This document shows positions 36,404 through 47,267 of a stretch of DNA of 64,000 nt, in pieces (position 1 is the stretch's first letter; every line of letters begins with the position of its first letter). A model generated the notes under the pieces. That model saw nothing but the letters and a program-made list of their open reading frames with translations. It ran no database searches and had not been told where the DNA came from. The translations under genes and the position numbers were made by a program. This DNA is from Gilvibacter sediminis (GTDB lineage: Bacteria; Bacteroidota; Bacteroidia; Flavobacteriales; Flavobacteriaceae), in assembly GCF_028561565.1 (NCBI RefSeq), contig NZ_JAQQTE010000004.1:265017-329016 (forward strand), in the 5' to 3' direction.

Positions 36404-36417
36404 CGAAAACGTTTGCG
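36404..36417. promoter_or_regulatory. LacI-type operator candidate upstream of lacI
   Basis: CGAAAACGTTTGCG, with the CG-centred palindromic core AAACGTTT typical of LacI/CcpA-family operators. The 11-base string CGAAAACGTTT recurs at 43890 upstream of pfkA. Likely an autoregulatory site. Confidence 0.5.
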
Positions 36418-36541
36418 TGTTGATAAGTTTACGTATTTTAACACTTTCGAAATATATCGCGGTAAACACTGCCATATTCAAGATATTTCGGCCTGTGATT
36501 ATCAATTGTTTAGCGCATTTTAGAATCCAAGCGTATAGCCT

Positions 36542-37582
36542 ATGCCAAAAATGACCCTTAAAAAGATAGCCTCAGAATTGGAGGTATCTATTTCTACTGT
36601 TTCCAAAGCTTTAAAAGACAGCCATGAAATTGGTGAAGAGACGCGTAAAAAGATCCAAGCATTTGCGGCCTTGTACAACTATAAGCCCAATAACATCGCT
36701 TTAAGTCTAAAGAATCAACGCGCCCATACTATAGGGATCATCATTCCAGAAATTGTACATCACTTTTTCACTACGGTCATTCAAGGCGTAGAGCAGGAGG
36801 CCAATGCTCGCGGTTACAACGTAGTAATTGGTCTTTCTGATGAATCCTTTGCCAAAGAGGTTCACAATATGGACACCCTGGCCAACGGCAGTATTGACGG
36901 TTTTATCATCTCTGTGGCTAAAGAAACCTTGCTCAAGAAAGATTACCACCACCTAAGAGAAACCATGAATCAAGGAATGCCCATTGTCATCTTTGATCGG
37001 GACCTTCCTGATATTGATACCGATAAAGTTGTCGTAGACGATGTGCGTGGTGCGCGAACAGCTGTGAGCTACTTGGTTGACCAAGGTTGTAAGCGTATCG
37101 GAATCATTACAACCAATGATCACGTGAACGTAGGCAAGCTGCGCTATATGGGATATCAAAAGGCCTTGAATGATGCTCAATTCACTGAGGATCCAAAGCT
37201 TATTCTCAAACTCGATGACGATATGGATTCCGTGTCCCGCAGTGAAGACTTGGGGGCCGCAATTAGTAACTATTTAGAGGACAATTCAGATCTGGACGCG
37301 ATTTTCGCGGTCAATGAGATCTTTGCCATTGCGGCAATGAATGCAGTCAAGCAATCCGGCAAGCAGGTTCCAGAAGATGTGAAGGTCGTTGGTTTTACGG
37401 ATGGACTTCTTTCTAAATATGCCCAACCGCCTTTAGCAACGGTAAGTCAGCACGGGCACGAGATGGGCAAACGCGCCGCTCAATTACTGATCAATAGAAT
37501 TGAGAATGACGATCCTGATGATGCCTATCAGACCTTAGTGGTTCAGACGGAGTTAATTCCGAGAGCATCTGCAGCCAAATAG
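36542..37582 (+). CDS. LacI-family transcriptional regulator of the alpha-glucan cluster
   Basis: 346 residues. N-terminal HTH (MTLKKIASELEVSISTVSKA, about 3-22, with hinge region to about 60), then a periplasmic-binding-protein-like effector domain (IGIIIPEIVHHFFTTVIQGV; DQGCKRIGIITTNDHVNVG; DAIFAVNEIFAIAAMNAV). It precedes pgmB, GH65 and GH13 genes, the usual neighbourhood of flavobacterial maltose/maltodextrin regulators, so a maltose-type effector is likely. Operator candidates with a CG-centred core occur upstream of this gene and of pfkA. Confidence 0.93.
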   Translation: MPKMTLKKIASELEVSISTVSKALKDSHEIGEETRKKIQAFAALYNYKPNNIALSLKNQRAHTIGIIIPEIVHHFFTTVIQGVEQEANARGYNVVIGLSDESFAKEVHNMDTLANGSIDGFIISVAKETLLKKDYHHLRETMNQGMPIVIFDRDLPDIDTDKVVVDDVRGARTAVSYLVDQGCKRIGIITTNDHVNVGKLRYMGYQKALNDAQFTEDPKLILKLDDDMDSVSRSEDLGAAISNYLEDNSDLDAIFAVNEIFAIAAMNAVKQSGKQVPEDVKVVGFTDGLLSKYAQPPLATVSQHGHEMGKRAAQLLINRIENDDPDDAYQTLVVQTELIPRASAAK

Positions 37583-37624
37583 CCCATTCGATTAAAAATT
37601 CCGTATATTTATACCGCATTCTGT

Positions 37625-37640
37625 TGCTATTATTACTTCC
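37625..37640 (+). repeat. 16-bp direct repeat, copy 2 (pgmB leader)
   Basis: Exact copy of the sequence at 36327-36342, here 105 bases upstream of the pgmB ATG and about 14 bases after a -7 like element TATATTTA (37604-37611). It would lie in the 5' part of the pgmB leader RNA if that promoter is used. Confidence 0.6.
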
Positions 37641-37671
37641 CTTTTTTCAGCGCAGATGAGCAAGGTGCTTG

Positions 37672-37703
37672 TCGCTTAAATACATAAGCGATTTGCCGCT
37701 TTT
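37672..37703 (+). promoter_or_regulatory. Overlapping alternative hairpins in the pgmB leader
   Basis: TCGCTTA (37672-37678) can pair with TAAGCGA (37685-37691). The AAGCG in that right arm can instead pair with CGCTT (37697-37701), which is followed by TTTG. The two stems exclude each other and the second resembles a weak terminator, a layout like transcription attenuators. No ligand domain or leader peptide was identified. Confidence 0.3.
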
Positions 37704-37745
37704 TGTGGACTCCTCCCAAAAGGCCCAGGTCGCATTCTAATTAGG

Positions 37746-38411
37746 ATGAAAATAGAAGGAATTATATTTGATCTGGACGGAGTTATAGTAGACACCGCCC
37801 ATTTTCACTACCTGGCATGGAAAAAAACAGCTGCCGCCTTAGGCTTTGAGCTGACGCCAGAACTCAACGAACAACTCAAAGGCGTAAGCCGTATAGACTC
37901 ATTACAAAAGATCCTTGATTGGGCCGGAGTGGAGATCACTCAGGAACGCTTTGATTTTTTGACCTCGGATAAGAATGTGGATTATCTGGCACATGTTGCA
38001 ACCATGGGTGCAGATGACGTTCTTCCAGGCGTACGCGAGTTTATTACCGATCTTAAAAACAACGGCTACAAGATCGCCTTGGGTTCTGCCAGTAAGAACG
38101 CACGCCATATTTTAGAGCGTGTGGGGATGATCCAAGAATTTGAAGCTATAGTAGACGGCACCAATGTGACCGCTGCTAAACCCGATCCTGAAGTCTTTTT
38201 ACAAGGAGCAGAACTCTTGGGCTTACAACCTGCCCAGTGTGTAGTATTTGAAGATTCTAAGGCAGGAGTAACGGCCGCCAATACCGGTGGAATGGTATCT
38301 GTGGGAATCGGAAAACAAGAGCATCTATCTCATGCCAAACACGTATTTGAAAACTTTACCCAGATACCAACCAATTTTATTGACCAATTAACCAGCGAAA
38401 CAATCCAATGA
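37746..38411 (+). CDS. pgmB: Beta-phosphoglucomutase
   Basis: 221 residues, HAD superfamily. Nucleophile and general acid in IIFDLDGVIVDTAHFHYLAWK (D9 and D11), cap-domain LKGVSRIDSL, motif II ALGSASKNARHIL, and motif III/IV KPDPEVFL and VVFEDSKAGVTAA. It interconverts beta-glucose-1-phosphate and glucose-6-phosphate. The stop overlaps the GH65 start (ATGA), the classic pgmB-maltose phosphorylase pairing: the phosphorylase makes beta-glucose-1-phosphate and this enzyme feeds it to glycolysis. Confidence 0.96.
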   Translation: MKIEGIIFDLDGVIVDTAHFHYLAWKKTAAALGFELTPELNEQLKGVSRIDSLQKILDWAGVEITQERFDFLTSDKNVDYLAHVATMGADDVLPGVREFITDLKNNGYKIALGSASKNARHILERVGMIQEFEAIVDGTNVTAAKPDPEVFLQGAELLGLQPAQCVVFEDSKAGVTAANTGGMVSVGIGKQEHLSHAKHVFENFTQIPTNFIDQLTSETIQ

Positions 38412-40717
38412 ACCAACAATATATTGTAACCCACCCGTGGTCCATAATCGAAGAAGGCTTCGATCCAGAACGCGTTAAATCTTCAGAAAGTCTTTTCAGT
38501 ATTGGTAACGGAGCCATGGGGCAACGTGCCAATTTTGAGGAGCAATACTCCGGACCCACTTTTCAAGGAAGTTATATTGCAGGAGTTTATTATCCAGACA
38601 AGACCCGTGTAGGTTGGTGGAAGAACGGTTACCCGGAATACTTTGCCAAAGTACTCAATGCTCCAAACTGGATTGGAGTCAACGTGAGTGTTGATGGAGA
38701 GGCTTTAGACTTGCATACGTGTAAAAGCGTAGACAACTTCAAGAGAGAACTGGACATGAAAACCGGTTTGTATACTCGCAGCTTTGAGGCCACCTTGCAA
38801 AATGGCAAGACCGTAAAGGTAGAAGTGCTCAGATTCCTCTCTTTGGATATGGATGAACTGGGAGTGATCGATTACCGCGTGACTCCAGTTAACGGATCTG
38901 CTACCATAAGCTTTACTCCCTATATCGATGCTGGGATCACCAATGAGGATTCCAACTGGGACGATAAGTTTTGGGATATTAAAGGTATTAGCGCTTCAAA
39001 ATCCGCAGCCTTTATACATTCAGCCACAGAAAAAACAGCTTTCCATGTGTGTACGTATATGGATTCACAGGTGTTTTTGAACGATCAACCCGTCTCAGAA
39101 TCCGGCGTAGATCAAACCGATAAAACAGCTTCTGTGACCTATAGTGCGCAAGTCGCGCAAGGAGAAACGATTAATTTGGAGAAATATGCCGGTTATACGG
39201 TTTCTACCAATCACGATATTGACCAATTGATTCCAGCTGCCAAAGCTGTGCTCGCCAAAGGAATGGAAACTGGCGTAAAAGGCTTGGCCAATGCACAAGC
39301 AGCTGCCTGGGAACAAATTTGGGCCATGGCAGACATTCAAATTGAAGGTGATGACAAAGCTCAACAAGGGATCCGCTTTAATATCTTCCAACTCAATCAA
39401 ACTTATTTAGGAAAAGATCCTAGACTCAATATTGGTCCTAAAGGCTTTACCGGGGAGAAATACGGAGGTAGTACCTATTGGGATACGGAGGCCTATTGCT
39501 TGCCGTTCTATATGGCTACGAAGAATCAAGAAGTTGCTCGCAACCTTTTGGTCTACCGATACAAGCACCTACAGAAGGCTATTGAAAATGCTGAGAAGCT
39601 CGGCTTTACCGATGGAGCTGCTTTGTATCCTATGGTAACCATGAACGGGGAGGAGTGTCACAACGAATGGGAGATCACCTTTGAGGAGATCCACAGAAAT
39701 GGAGCCATTGCCTTTGCCATTTTCAATTATGCGCGTTACACGGGAGATACTTCATACATCAATGAAATGGGCGCAGAGGTTCTCATTGGGATTGCTCGTT
39801 TTTGGAAACAACGCGCTACTTTCTCCAAACAGAAGGACAAATATGTAATCCTTGGCGTTACGGGGCCGAATGAATACGAGAACAACGTCAACAACAACTG
39901 GTACACCAACTACAGCGCACAGTGGTGTTTGAACTATGCTGCTGCCCAAATGCAACGCATTCAATCAGAATCACCAGAGGACTACAGCCGTATTGCAGCC
40001 AAAACAAATCTTTCTGAGAGCGAGTTAAGCGATTGGACCACAGTTGCCGATGGCCTTTACTTCCCGTATTCAGAAGAGCACGGTGTTTTCTTGCAACAAG
40101 ACGGATTCTTAGATAAAGAGCTCATTGAGGTAAGTGACTTAGATCCAAAACAACGCCCGATCAATCAGCATTGGTCTTGGGATCGCATACTGCGCTCGCC
40201 TTATATCAAGCAGGCAGATACTTTACAAGGGTTCTACTTCTTTGAGGATCAATTTACCGATGAAGCTCTGGAAAAACACTTTGATTTCTACGAGCCATTT
40301 ACAGTACACGAATCTTCTTTGTCTCCTTGTGTGCATGCCATTCAAGCAGCCAAGCTAGGACGTATGGAGCAAGCCTATACGTTCTATTTAAGAACGTCCA
40401 GATTGGATCTGGATGATTACAACAAAGAAGTGGAAGAAGGCTGTCACATTACCTCTATGGCAGGAACATGGATGAGTATTGTAGAAGGATTCGCTGGTTT
40501 TAGAATCAAAGATGACAAACCGAGCTTGAATCCAAGGATCCCAGAACAATGGGGTGCCTATAGATTCAAGGTGAACTTTAGAGGACAGATTCTTACTGTA
40601 GCAATTGATGCTAAAACCTGCAGCTTGTCTGTAGCTGGCGATTCCGCAATGGACGTTACGGTTAACGGCACAGATTATTCCCTCTCTGCTGGGGAGACCA
40701 CAACTATAAATTTATAA
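38408..40717 (+). CDS. GH65 family phosphorylase (probable maltose phosphorylase)
   Basis: 769 residues, no signal peptide, so cytosolic. N-terminal beta-sandwich, (alpha/alpha)6 barrel, C-terminal beta domains. Catalytic-site block NGEECHNEWEITFEEIHRNG (residues 413-432; the general acid is a Glu in HNEWE, E420/E422), and phosphate-binding block QHWSWDRIL. It phosphorolyses maltose (or trehalose/kojibiose in relatives) to glucose and beta-glucose-1-phosphate. Coupling to pgmB, LacI and GH13 genes favours maltose. Confidence 0.94.
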   Translation: MNQQYIVTHPWSIIEEGFDPERVKSSESLFSIGNGAMGQRANFEEQYSGPTFQGSYIAGVYYPDKTRVGWWKNGYPEYFAKVLNAPNWIGVNVSVDGEALDLHTCKSVDNFKRELDMKTGLYTRSFEATLQNGKTVKVEVLRFLSLDMDELGVIDYRVTPVNGSATISFTPYIDAGITNEDSNWDDKFWDIKGISASKSAAFIHSATEKTAFHVCTYMDSQVFLNDQPVSESGVDQTDKTASVTYSAQVAQGETINLEKYAGYTVSTNHDIDQLIPAAKAVLAKGMETGVKGLANAQAAAWEQIWAMADIQIEGDDKAQQGIRFNIFQLNQTYLGKDPRLNIGPKGFTGEKYGGSTYWDTEAYCLPFYMATKNQEVARNLLVYRYKHLQKAIENAEKLGFTDGAALYPMVTMNGEECHNEWEITFEEIHRNGAIAFAIFNYARYTGDTSYINEMGAEVLIGIARFWKQRATFSKQKDKYVILGVTGPNEYENNVNNNWYTNYSAQWCLNYAAAQMQRIQSESPEDYSRIAAKTNLSESELSDWTTVADGLYFPYSEEHGVFLQQDGFLDKELIEVSDLDPKQRPINQHWSWDRILRSPYIKQADTLQGFYFFEDQFTDEALEKHFDFYEPFTVHESSLSPCVHAIQAAKLGRMEQAYTFYLRTSRLDLDDYNKEVEEGCHITSMAGTWMSIVEGFAGFRIKDDKPSLNPRIPEQWGAYRFKVNFRGQILTVAIDAKTCSLSVAGDSAMDVTVNGTDYSLSAGETTTINL

Positions 40718-40721
40718 TCAG

Positions 40722-42398
40722 ATGCGCAAAATTAATCTACTGGCTTTATTGATGCTGGTTTGCTTTGCTGCCTGTAAGGAAGAAAAGCAAGAGACTCCGC
40801 AAGAGTCAGAATCAGAGGTGGCAATGGCCAAACCCTTTGATTGGAAAGCCGCCAATTTATATTTCTTATTGACGGATCGCTTCAATAACGGAGATCCTTC
40901 CAACGATGTGAACTTTGATAGAACCCAAGAAACTGCTGTATTACGCGGCTTTGAAGGAGGGGATCTCAAGGGAATCACTCAAAAGATCCAAGAGGGTTAT
41001 TTCTCAGACTTGGGGATCAACGCCATTTGGATGACTCCAATCGTTGAGCAGGTACACGATGGAACCGATGAGGGCACCGGTTATACTTATGCCTACCACG
41101 GATATTGGACCAAAGACTGGACGCAGTTGGACCCGAACTTCGGGAACTTTGAGGATCTAGCCGCTTTGGTTGAAGCAGCCCATAGCAAGGGCATTCGCGT
41201 GCTTTTGGACGCTGTGACAAACCACACCGGGCCAGTCACCCCAAAGGATGCCGTTTGGCCAGAAGAATGGGTGCGCACGCAGCCCAAGTGCACCTATGAG
41301 TCTTTTGAGACCACTGTGGAGTGTACTTTGGTTGAAAACCTCCCAGACATTAAAACAGAGTCTAATGAGGATGTTGCATTACCACCAGCCTTGGTGGAAA
41401 AGTGGAAGCAAGAAGGCCGTTATGACACAGAAATGGCAGAACTCGATGCCTTCTTTGAGCGTACAGGCTATCCAAGAGCACCGCGCTTTTACATCATGAA
41501 GTGGTTGACCGATTACATTACCGATTTTGGAATTGACGGTTACCGTGTAGATACCGTTAGACATACCGAAGCTTTTGTATGGCAGGAATTCAAAAAGCAA
41601 TGCGACTATGCCTTTGCCGCTTGGAAGCAGGCCAATCCTGATTCGGTTCTAGATGATACCCCTTTTTACACTGTGGGAGAGGTTTATGGTTACGGGATCA
41701 ATGATGGGCTCATGACCAATTTTGGCGATGTAAAAAAGGACTATTACAAAGATGCTTTTACGGCGATGATCAATTTTGATCTGCGTTCTCAAGAGTCTGA
41801 TGTAGATTATGAAGCGGTCTTTTCTCGCTACGATTCTATTTTAAATTCGACGCTATCGGATTACGGTACTTTAAGCTATTTGACCTCACATGATGATGGT
41901 TACCCTTATGACAAGGAGCGTCAAAACACCTATACCGCTGCCAATCTACTGCTGTTGACTCCTGGTGGATCGCAAATGTATTACGGGGATGAGGTAGGCC
42001 GTTCGTTACTTATTGATGGCACCAATGGCGATGCTACCCTGCGTTCATCTATGGATTGGGAGGCCTATGCCAACGATCCAGAAGCGCAAAAGCTATTGAC
42101 GCATTATCAAAAGTTAGGACAGTTTAAGAACAATCACTTAGCTGTGGGAATAGGAAGACACCAACAATTGGCGGCAGCCCCTTATACCTTCCAACGTGAA
42201 TATGCTGCAGGAAATGATACTGTAGTGGTTGCACTCAATGCGCCTAAAGGCGAGAAGATCATTGAGATCGGGATGGCCTTTGCAGAAGGAAGCACCGTGC
42301 GTGATGCCTATTCTGGGCAAACCGCTGTGGTGACAGGCGGTAAAGTCAGCCTGAATTCTGACGCCAATGTAGTTTTATTAGAAGCGATATATGAGTAA
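40722..42398 (+). CDS. GH13 alpha-amylase-type lipoprotein, first copy
   Basis: 558 residues. Lipobox FAAC followed by KEEKQETPQESESE, strongly acidic and thus likely surface exposed. GH13 motifs: DAVTNHTG (region I), GYRVD (D277 nucleophile), VGEVYG (E320 acid/base) and TSHDDG (region IV with the third Asp). An extra glycine-poor insertion with cysteines (QPKCTYESFETTVECT) lies in the B domain. It cuts alpha-1,4 links in starch or glycogen. Its 3' end overlaps the second GH13 gene by 8 bases. Confidence 0.93.
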   Translation: MRKINLLALLMLVCFAACKEEKQETPQESESEVAMAKPFDWKAANLYFLLTDRFNNGDPSNDVNFDRTQETAVLRGFEGGDLKGITQKIQEGYFSDLGINAIWMTPIVEQVHDGTDEGTGYTYAYHGYWTKDWTQLDPNFGNFEDLAALVEAAHSKGIRVLLDAVTNHTGPVTPKDAVWPEEWVRTQPKCTYESFETTVECTLVENLPDIKTESNEDVALPPALVEKWKQEGRYDTEMAELDAFFERTGYPRAPRFYIMKWLTDYITDFGIDGYRVDTVRHTEAFVWQEFKKQCDYAFAAWKQANPDSVLDDTPFYTVGEVYGYGINDGLMTNFGDVKKDYYKDAFTAMINFDLRSQESDVDYEAVFSRYDSILNSTLSDYGTLSYLTSHDDGYPYDKERQNTYTAANLLLLTPGGSQMYYGDEVGRSLLIDGTNGDATLRSSMDWEAYANDPEAQKLLTHYQKLGQFKNNHLAVGIGRHQQLAAAPYTFQREYAAGNDTVVVALNAPKGEKIIEIGMAFAEGSTVRDAYSGQTAVVTGGKVSLNSDANVVLLEAIYE

Positions 42399-43845
42399 GA
42401 ATCCTTTATATCGCGCAATTTTCTTACTGCTGATCTCTGCTTTGTGGATCAGCTGTAACGACAAAACCTCAAATGAAGAACCTATGAACGAGACTTTGAC
42501 GACTTTACCTCCATTGACGGATGAATTTCTAGAGACTGCGATTCTCTATGAAGCGAATATTCGCCAATATTCACCAGAGGGTAGTTTTGACGCGTTTACT
42601 GCAGATATTCCCAAGTTAAAGGATCTTGGAGTAGATGTTATCTGGCTGATGCCGGTTTATCCAATATCTTCCACCAAACGCAAAGCCTATGGCAATGTAA
42701 TGGCAGACGATATTGACGATCCGGAAGAGCGTAAAAAATACCTAGGCAGCTATTATGCGGTATCGGACTATACTAGGATCAATCCTGAGTTTGGAACCTT
42801 AGAAGATTTTAGACGATTGGTGCAGACCGCCCATGACAATGGGATTTATGTGATCTTAGACTGGGTGGCGAATCATACCGGCTGGGATCATCATTGGATT
42901 GAAGAACATCCTGAGTATTATACCAAGAATGAAGCCGGAGAAGTTTCTGAACCCCTCAAAGATGATGGCAGAACTCCAGAAGGCTGGACTGATGTGGCCG
43001 ATCTCAACTTTGACAATCCAGATCTGACGCCAGCCATGATCGCAGAGATGCGCTACTGGATCGCAGAAGAGAATATTGATGGGTTTAGATGTGATGTGGC
43101 AGGCTTTGTACCTACAGATTTCTGGCGCAAGGCAATTCCTGAATTGCGCAAGGAGAAAGCCATCTTTATGCTCGCAGAGGCTGACAATCCAGAATTGTTA
43201 GAAGACGGTTTGTTCGATATGGCTTATGGCTGGGCCAACCATCACTTGATGAACGATATTGCCAAAGGAGAACAACCAGCAGCACAGTGGTGGGCGCACT
43301 ACAACGGTCAAATGGAAAAATGGGCCGACGATGACTATCTAATGAACTTTGTGGAAAACCACGATGAGAACTCTTGGAACGGCACCTTCTTAGGGAGAAC
43401 GGGAGCTCATTGGGAGTCTTGTTTGGTGTTGAGTTATGCACTTCCTGGAATGCCGCTCATCTACAGTGGCTTGGAATACGATCTCAATCACAGTTTAAAG
43501 TTTTTTGAGAAAGACAGTATCCCAAAAAATAAAGGAAAAATTTGGCCTGTACTGGAGCAATTGGCAAAGGTAAAGAAAGAAGTACCTGCCTTGAATGGAG
43601 GAGTAGCGGCAGGCGCATATGAATGGGTAGACACCTTTCACGATCCCGATCTTTTAGCCTTTAGACGCTTTAAAGATGATTCCGAGGTATTGTACTTGGC
43701 CAACTTCGGGTCTGAGACAAAAAATCTACCTGTAAAAGCTCTGGGAAGTTTCCGCGATTTCAAGTCCGGAGAAATAATCGAAATCCAAGGCGAAAAAAGC
43801 TTCGAAATACCACCTGCATCCTATCTGTTTTTGATCAAAAACTAG
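42391..43845 (+). CDS. GH13 alpha-amylase-type lipoprotein, second copy
   Basis: 484 residues. Lipobox WISC followed by NDKTSNEE. GH13 motifs: DWVANHTG (region I), GFRCD (D235), LAEAD (E263) and VENHDE (D325). It is only distantly related to the preceding GH13, so this is not a recent duplication; the QYSPEGSFDAFTADIPKL start is typical of maltogenic/glucanotransferase-like flavobacterial amylases. It would complement the first enzyme in breaking maltodextrins. The next gene, pfkA, has its own promoter. Confidence 0.93.
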   Translation: MSKNPLYRAIFLLLISALWISCNDKTSNEEPMNETLTTLPPLTDEFLETAILYEANIRQYSPEGSFDAFTADIPKLKDLGVDVIWLMPVYPISSTKRKAYGNVMADDIDDPEERKKYLGSYYAVSDYTRINPEFGTLEDFRRLVQTAHDNGIYVILDWVANHTGWDHHWIEEHPEYYTKNEAGEVSEPLKDDGRTPEGWTDVADLNFDNPDLTPAMIAEMRYWIAEENIDGFRCDVAGFVPTDFWRKAIPELRKEKAIFMLAEADNPELLEDGLFDMAYGWANHHLMNDIAKGEQPAAQWWAHYNGQMEKWADDDYLMNFVENHDENSWNGTFLGRTGAHWESCLVLSYALPGMPLIYSGLEYDLNHSLKFFEKDSIPKNKGKIWPVLEQLAKVKKEVPALNGGVAAGAYEWVDTFHDPDLLAFRRFKDDSEVLYLANFGSETKNLPVKALGSFRDFKSGEIIEIQGEKSFEIPPASYLFLIKN

Positions 43846-43889
43846 AGGAATATCAGGCAATTAGGAGTTTTTTAGAAAAATTTATCAAA

Positions 43890-43903
43890 CGAAAACGTTT
43901 TAG
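43890..43903. promoter_or_regulatory. LacI-type operator candidate upstream of pfkA
   Basis: CGAAAACGTTTTAG with the perfect 10-bp palindrome AAAACGTTTT (43892-43901). Shares CGAAAACGTTT with the site upstream of lacI. It lies 13 bases upstream of the -33 box, a position that fits an activator at least as well as a repressor. Confidence 0.55.
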
Positions 43904-43916
43904 TTTAATCGGGCAG

Positions 43917-43947
43917 TTGTGGAGTTGCTGCAAATGCCCTAGTTTAG
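43917..43947 (+). promoter_or_regulatory. Promoter of pfkA-gap
   Basis: TTG (43917-43919), 20-base spacer, TAGTTTAG (43940-43947; one mismatch to TAnnTTTG). The ATG at 43954 follows after 6 bases, so the leader would be extremely short or absent. Confidence 0.55.
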
Positions 43948-43953
43948 CAATAA

Positions 43954-45947
<1,994 letters not shown>

Positions 45948-45956
45948 GACTGAATT

Positions 45957-46814
45957 ATGATATTAATTGCTGATGGAGGATCCACCAAATGTGACTGGGT
46001 CCTCCTTGACGATTCCTGTGAAAAAGTACTCAAAACCCGCACCAGAGGTTTAAACCCGGCGGTAGTAGAGCCCGATGAACTTGAAGCCCGAATTCGGGAG
46101 AATACGGAATTGGTCGGATTGTTTGCTACCGTCACTAAGGTTGATTTCTACGGTGCAGGCTGCGGTACTCCATCTCCTAAGGCATCTTTGTATGCTGTGC
46201 TTCAAAACCTATTTATGGGGGCGAAGATCAGCGTGCAGGAAGATGTAGCAGCGGCAGTCTACGCAGCTACCGACAAACCTGGAATAGTCTGTATTCTCGG
46301 TACAGGTTCTAACAGTTGTTATTACGACGGGGAGAACATTCACATGGAAGTAGATTCCTTAGGTTATGCCTTGATGGATGAAGCTAGTGGGAACTACTTT
46401 GGGAAGCGTCTTATCCGCGATTATTTCTACAAAAAAATGCCAGAGAAGCTGGCCAAGGAGTTTGAGAAGCGTTTTGATCTCAATACCGATGTGATCAAGC
46501 TCAACGTTTACAAACGCCCAAATCCAAATACCTATTTGGCTTCTTTTGCCGAATTTATTTTTACCAGTGAAGAGGTCAACGGCTACTTTTACAAGCTGAT
46601 CAGTGAGGGAATCTTCAAATTTATTGAGAATAAGATCCTTTGCTATAAAGAGGCCCAGCATGTGCCTATCCATTTTATAGGTTCTATTGCGCACTTCTCA
46701 GAAGATATCATTCGTGATTGTATGAAACCCTATCACTTGGAATTAGGAAACATCATACGCAGACCTATAGACGGTTTGATCGATTATTACAAGCGCAACG
46801 AGGGTTGTAAGTAG
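45957..46814 (+). CDS. BadF/BadG/BcrA/BcrD-type sugar kinase (N-acetylglucosamine kinase-like)
   Basis: 285 residues, ASKHA ATPase fold. Phosphate-1 motif ILIADGGSTKCDWVLLD, phosphate-2 motif CILGTGSNSCYYDG, and adenosine motif IHFIGSIAHFSEDI. Similar proteins phosphorylate N-acetylglucosamine or glucose. Placement after pfkA and gap, with no other glucokinase in the window, makes glucose or an amino sugar equally possible. The next gene has a 111-base gap with a hairpin. Confidence 0.88.
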   Translation: MILIADGGSTKCDWVLLDDSCEKVLKTRTRGLNPAVVEPDELEARIRENTELVGLFATVTKVDFYGAGCGTPSPKASLYAVLQNLFMGAKISVQEDVAAAVYAATDKPGIVCILGTGSNSCYYDGENIHMEVDSLGYALMDEASGNYFGKRLIRDYFYKKMPEKLAKEFEKRFDLNTDVIKLNVYKRPNPNTYLASFAEFIFTSEEVNGYFYKLISEGIFKFIENKILCYKEAQHVPIHFIGSIAHFSEDIIRDCMKPYHLELGNIIRRPIDGLIDYYKRNEGCK

Positions 46815-46835
46815 AATACGGCTTTACGTTAAACT

Positions 46836-46856
46836 AATTACGGCTTAACCGTAATT
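46836..46856 (+). terminator. Hairpin after the sugar kinase
   Basis: 8-bp perfect stem AATTACGG / CCGTAATT with a 5-base loop, 22 bases after the stop codon. There is no clean T-tract (GTTAAAATAGG follows), so it may be a weak terminator, a processing site or an operator for the next operon. Confidence 0.4.
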
Positions 46857-46925
46857 GTTAAAATAGGCGGTGCTTTTTAAGTATCTTCCACTTGTGATTT
46901 ATTAACCAAACAACAATTCCTAATC

Positions 46926-47261
46926 ATGAGTACTCCCAACGATACTATTAAGCTAAGTGATGCCATTAATTGGACTACCAACTGGCGCACTCAAAACCCT
47001 AATTCTGTAAGAGCCTTTTTGATCCCAAAAGACGATCTAACTGGTGTTTTAGCTGAAAATCCTGATGCTGTCAGAGCTTACTTGGCTATTGATGATAGCG
47101 GAGTAGAGAAACTCGTTATTGTGGGGTGCACCCATCAGATCGACGGAACCTATAAGGACAAATTGCCAGACCCAAGCGGACGAGATAACGGCAATTACAT
47201 TTTTGACTTTACCATGCCTTGTCCGCCGGTATGTGATCCGACCAGCCAACTGAACAGCTAG
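46926..47261 (+). CDS. Small conserved-type soluble protein of unknown function, first gene of a signalling operon
   Basis: 111 residues, no signal peptide or membrane helix. It contains a twofold motif: NPNSVRAFLIPKDDL (residues about 24-38) and NPDAVRAYLAIDDSG (about 44-58). The C-terminus FDFTMPCPPVCDPTSQLNS has two cysteines. I recall similar small proteins in flavobacteria but know no function. Six bases separate it from the membrane-protein gene, which is followed without gaps by a histidine kinase and a response regulator, so a role in signal input is possible. Confidence 0.75.
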   Translation: MSTPNDTIKLSDAINWTTNWRTQNPNSVRAFLIPKDDLTGVLAENPDAVRAYLAIDDSGVEKLVIVGCTHQIDGTYKDKLPDPSGRDNGNYIFDFTMPCPPVCDPTSQLNS

Positions 47262-47267
47262 AAAGCC

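Noticed and set aside
40722-43845. The two adjacent GH13 genes as a recent tandem duplication
   Set aside because: Their sequences share only the catalytic motifs; B-domain and ends differ, so they are old, separate subfamilies.
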